Source of the DNA: Acidimicrobiia bacterium
Lineage (GTDB): Bacteria > Actinomycetota > Acidimicrobiia > Acidimicrobiales > Ilumatobacteraceae
Direction of reading: 5' to 3'
NCBI GenBank assembly: GCA_013821025.1
Contig: JACDHN010000016.1
Location: forward strand, 1 to 14,297
DNA: 14,297 bases
Position numbers and translations under genes: made by a program. Shown in pieces: positions 14,157-14,297 of this stretch. Positions within the stretch are counted from its first letter, which is position 1. Every line of letters begins with the position of its first letter. The notes below the pieces were generated by a model. The model saw only the letters and a program-made list of their open reading frames with translations. It was not told where the DNA came from and ran no database searches.

Positions 14157-14196
14157 GTCCCGCGCCGCCGTGGGGGCTGCGCCCCCACACCCCATC
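14133..14196. repeat. 64-bp GC-rich repeat, copy 1 (overlaps purE 5' end)
   Basis: Positions 14133-14196 match 14234-14297 base for base, with a period of 101 bp. The unit starts with a CGCT-rich block and contains a perfect hairpin, GTGGGGGC (14170-14177), loop TGC, GCCCCCAC (14181-14188). Its left part supplies the first codons of purE. The 37-bp spacer between copies (14197-14233) holds a degenerate version of the block, GCTCGCTGGCGCTCGCACG. Confidence 0.9.
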
Positions 14197-14233
14197 CCAG
14201 CCGGCTCGCTGGCGCTCGCACGCCTGGCCGGAC

Positions 14234-14297
14234 CGCTCGCTCGCTGCGCTCGCTCACGTCCCGCGCCGCCGTGGGGGCTGCGCCCCCACACCCCATC
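14234..14297. repeat. 64-bp GC-rich repeat, copy 2 (runs to the window edge)
   Basis: This is an exact second copy of 14133-14196, with the hairpin at 14271-14278 and 14282-14289. It ends with the window, so the match, and further copies, may continue to the right. The 101-bp period is not a multiple of three, so the two copies are read in different frames and were not selected as one protein repeat. Confidence 0.9.

Noticed and set aside
14133..14297. CRISPR array
   Set aside because: There are only two copies of 64 bp, with an internal hairpin, coding overlap and no cas genes; the spacing and repeat length do not fit.

Overview
The window is a GC-rich, gene-dense stretch of a bacterial chromosome. 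An actinobacterium is the best fit, possibly of the Acidimicrobiia. The reasons are the GTG starts and 1-8 bp gene overlaps, two apparently leaderless genes with TANNNT -10 boxes, a giant (about 180 kDa) NAD-glutamate dehydrogenase, a HypB that opens MGRFHRH, and gltX next to the tRNA-Gln and tRNA-Glu genes. The lineage is inference; no rRNA or other marker is present.

Layout. Positions 2-2567 (+) hold a zinc/manganese-type ABC importer operon: a substrate-binding protein cut by the left edge, an ATPase and a membrane permease, with overlapping ends. A GC-rich hairpin follows. Positions 2733-3728 (-) encode the GTPase metallochaperone HypB, with His-rich segments at both ends and an unusually long His-rich C-terminal tail. 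Diverging from it, 3806-4407 (+) is a ribbon-helix-helix antitoxin / MazF-like toxin pair. The 77-bp gap carries back-to-back -10 boxes and a small inverted repeat.

Positions 4467-6835 (-) form a translation cluster. Glutamyl-tRNA synthetase (gltX) is followed by an 8-bp-overlapping DUF218/YdcF-like membrane protein, then tRNA-Gln(CTG) and tRNA-Glu(CTC), both with encoded CCA. Positions 6993-11654 (-) are one 1553-residue NAD-specific glutamate dehydrogenase. Diverging from it, 11731-12441 (+) is a VIT1/CCC1-family Fe/Mn transporter. Convergent with that, 12277-14156 (-) are purE and purK, overlapping by 4 bp, which carry out the CO2-fixing step of purine synthesis.

Two themes run through the window. 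Metal handling is represented by the ABC importer, HypB and the VIT transporter. Glutamate use is represented by glutamate dehydrogenase, GluRS and the two tRNAs it probably charges.

The structures that ordinary gene calls do not explain are: the His-rich HypB tail, which has its own Shine-Dalgarno sequence and ATG; purK, which lacks a stop at its usual end and reads about 70 codons further, antisense into the VIT gene; and a family of GC-rich repeats touching the 3' end of purK and the 5' end of purE, including a perfect 64-bp direct repeat with a strong hairpin at the right edge. No CRISPR array, insertion sequence, rRNA or phage gene was seen. No gene-free stretch exceeds 300 bp.
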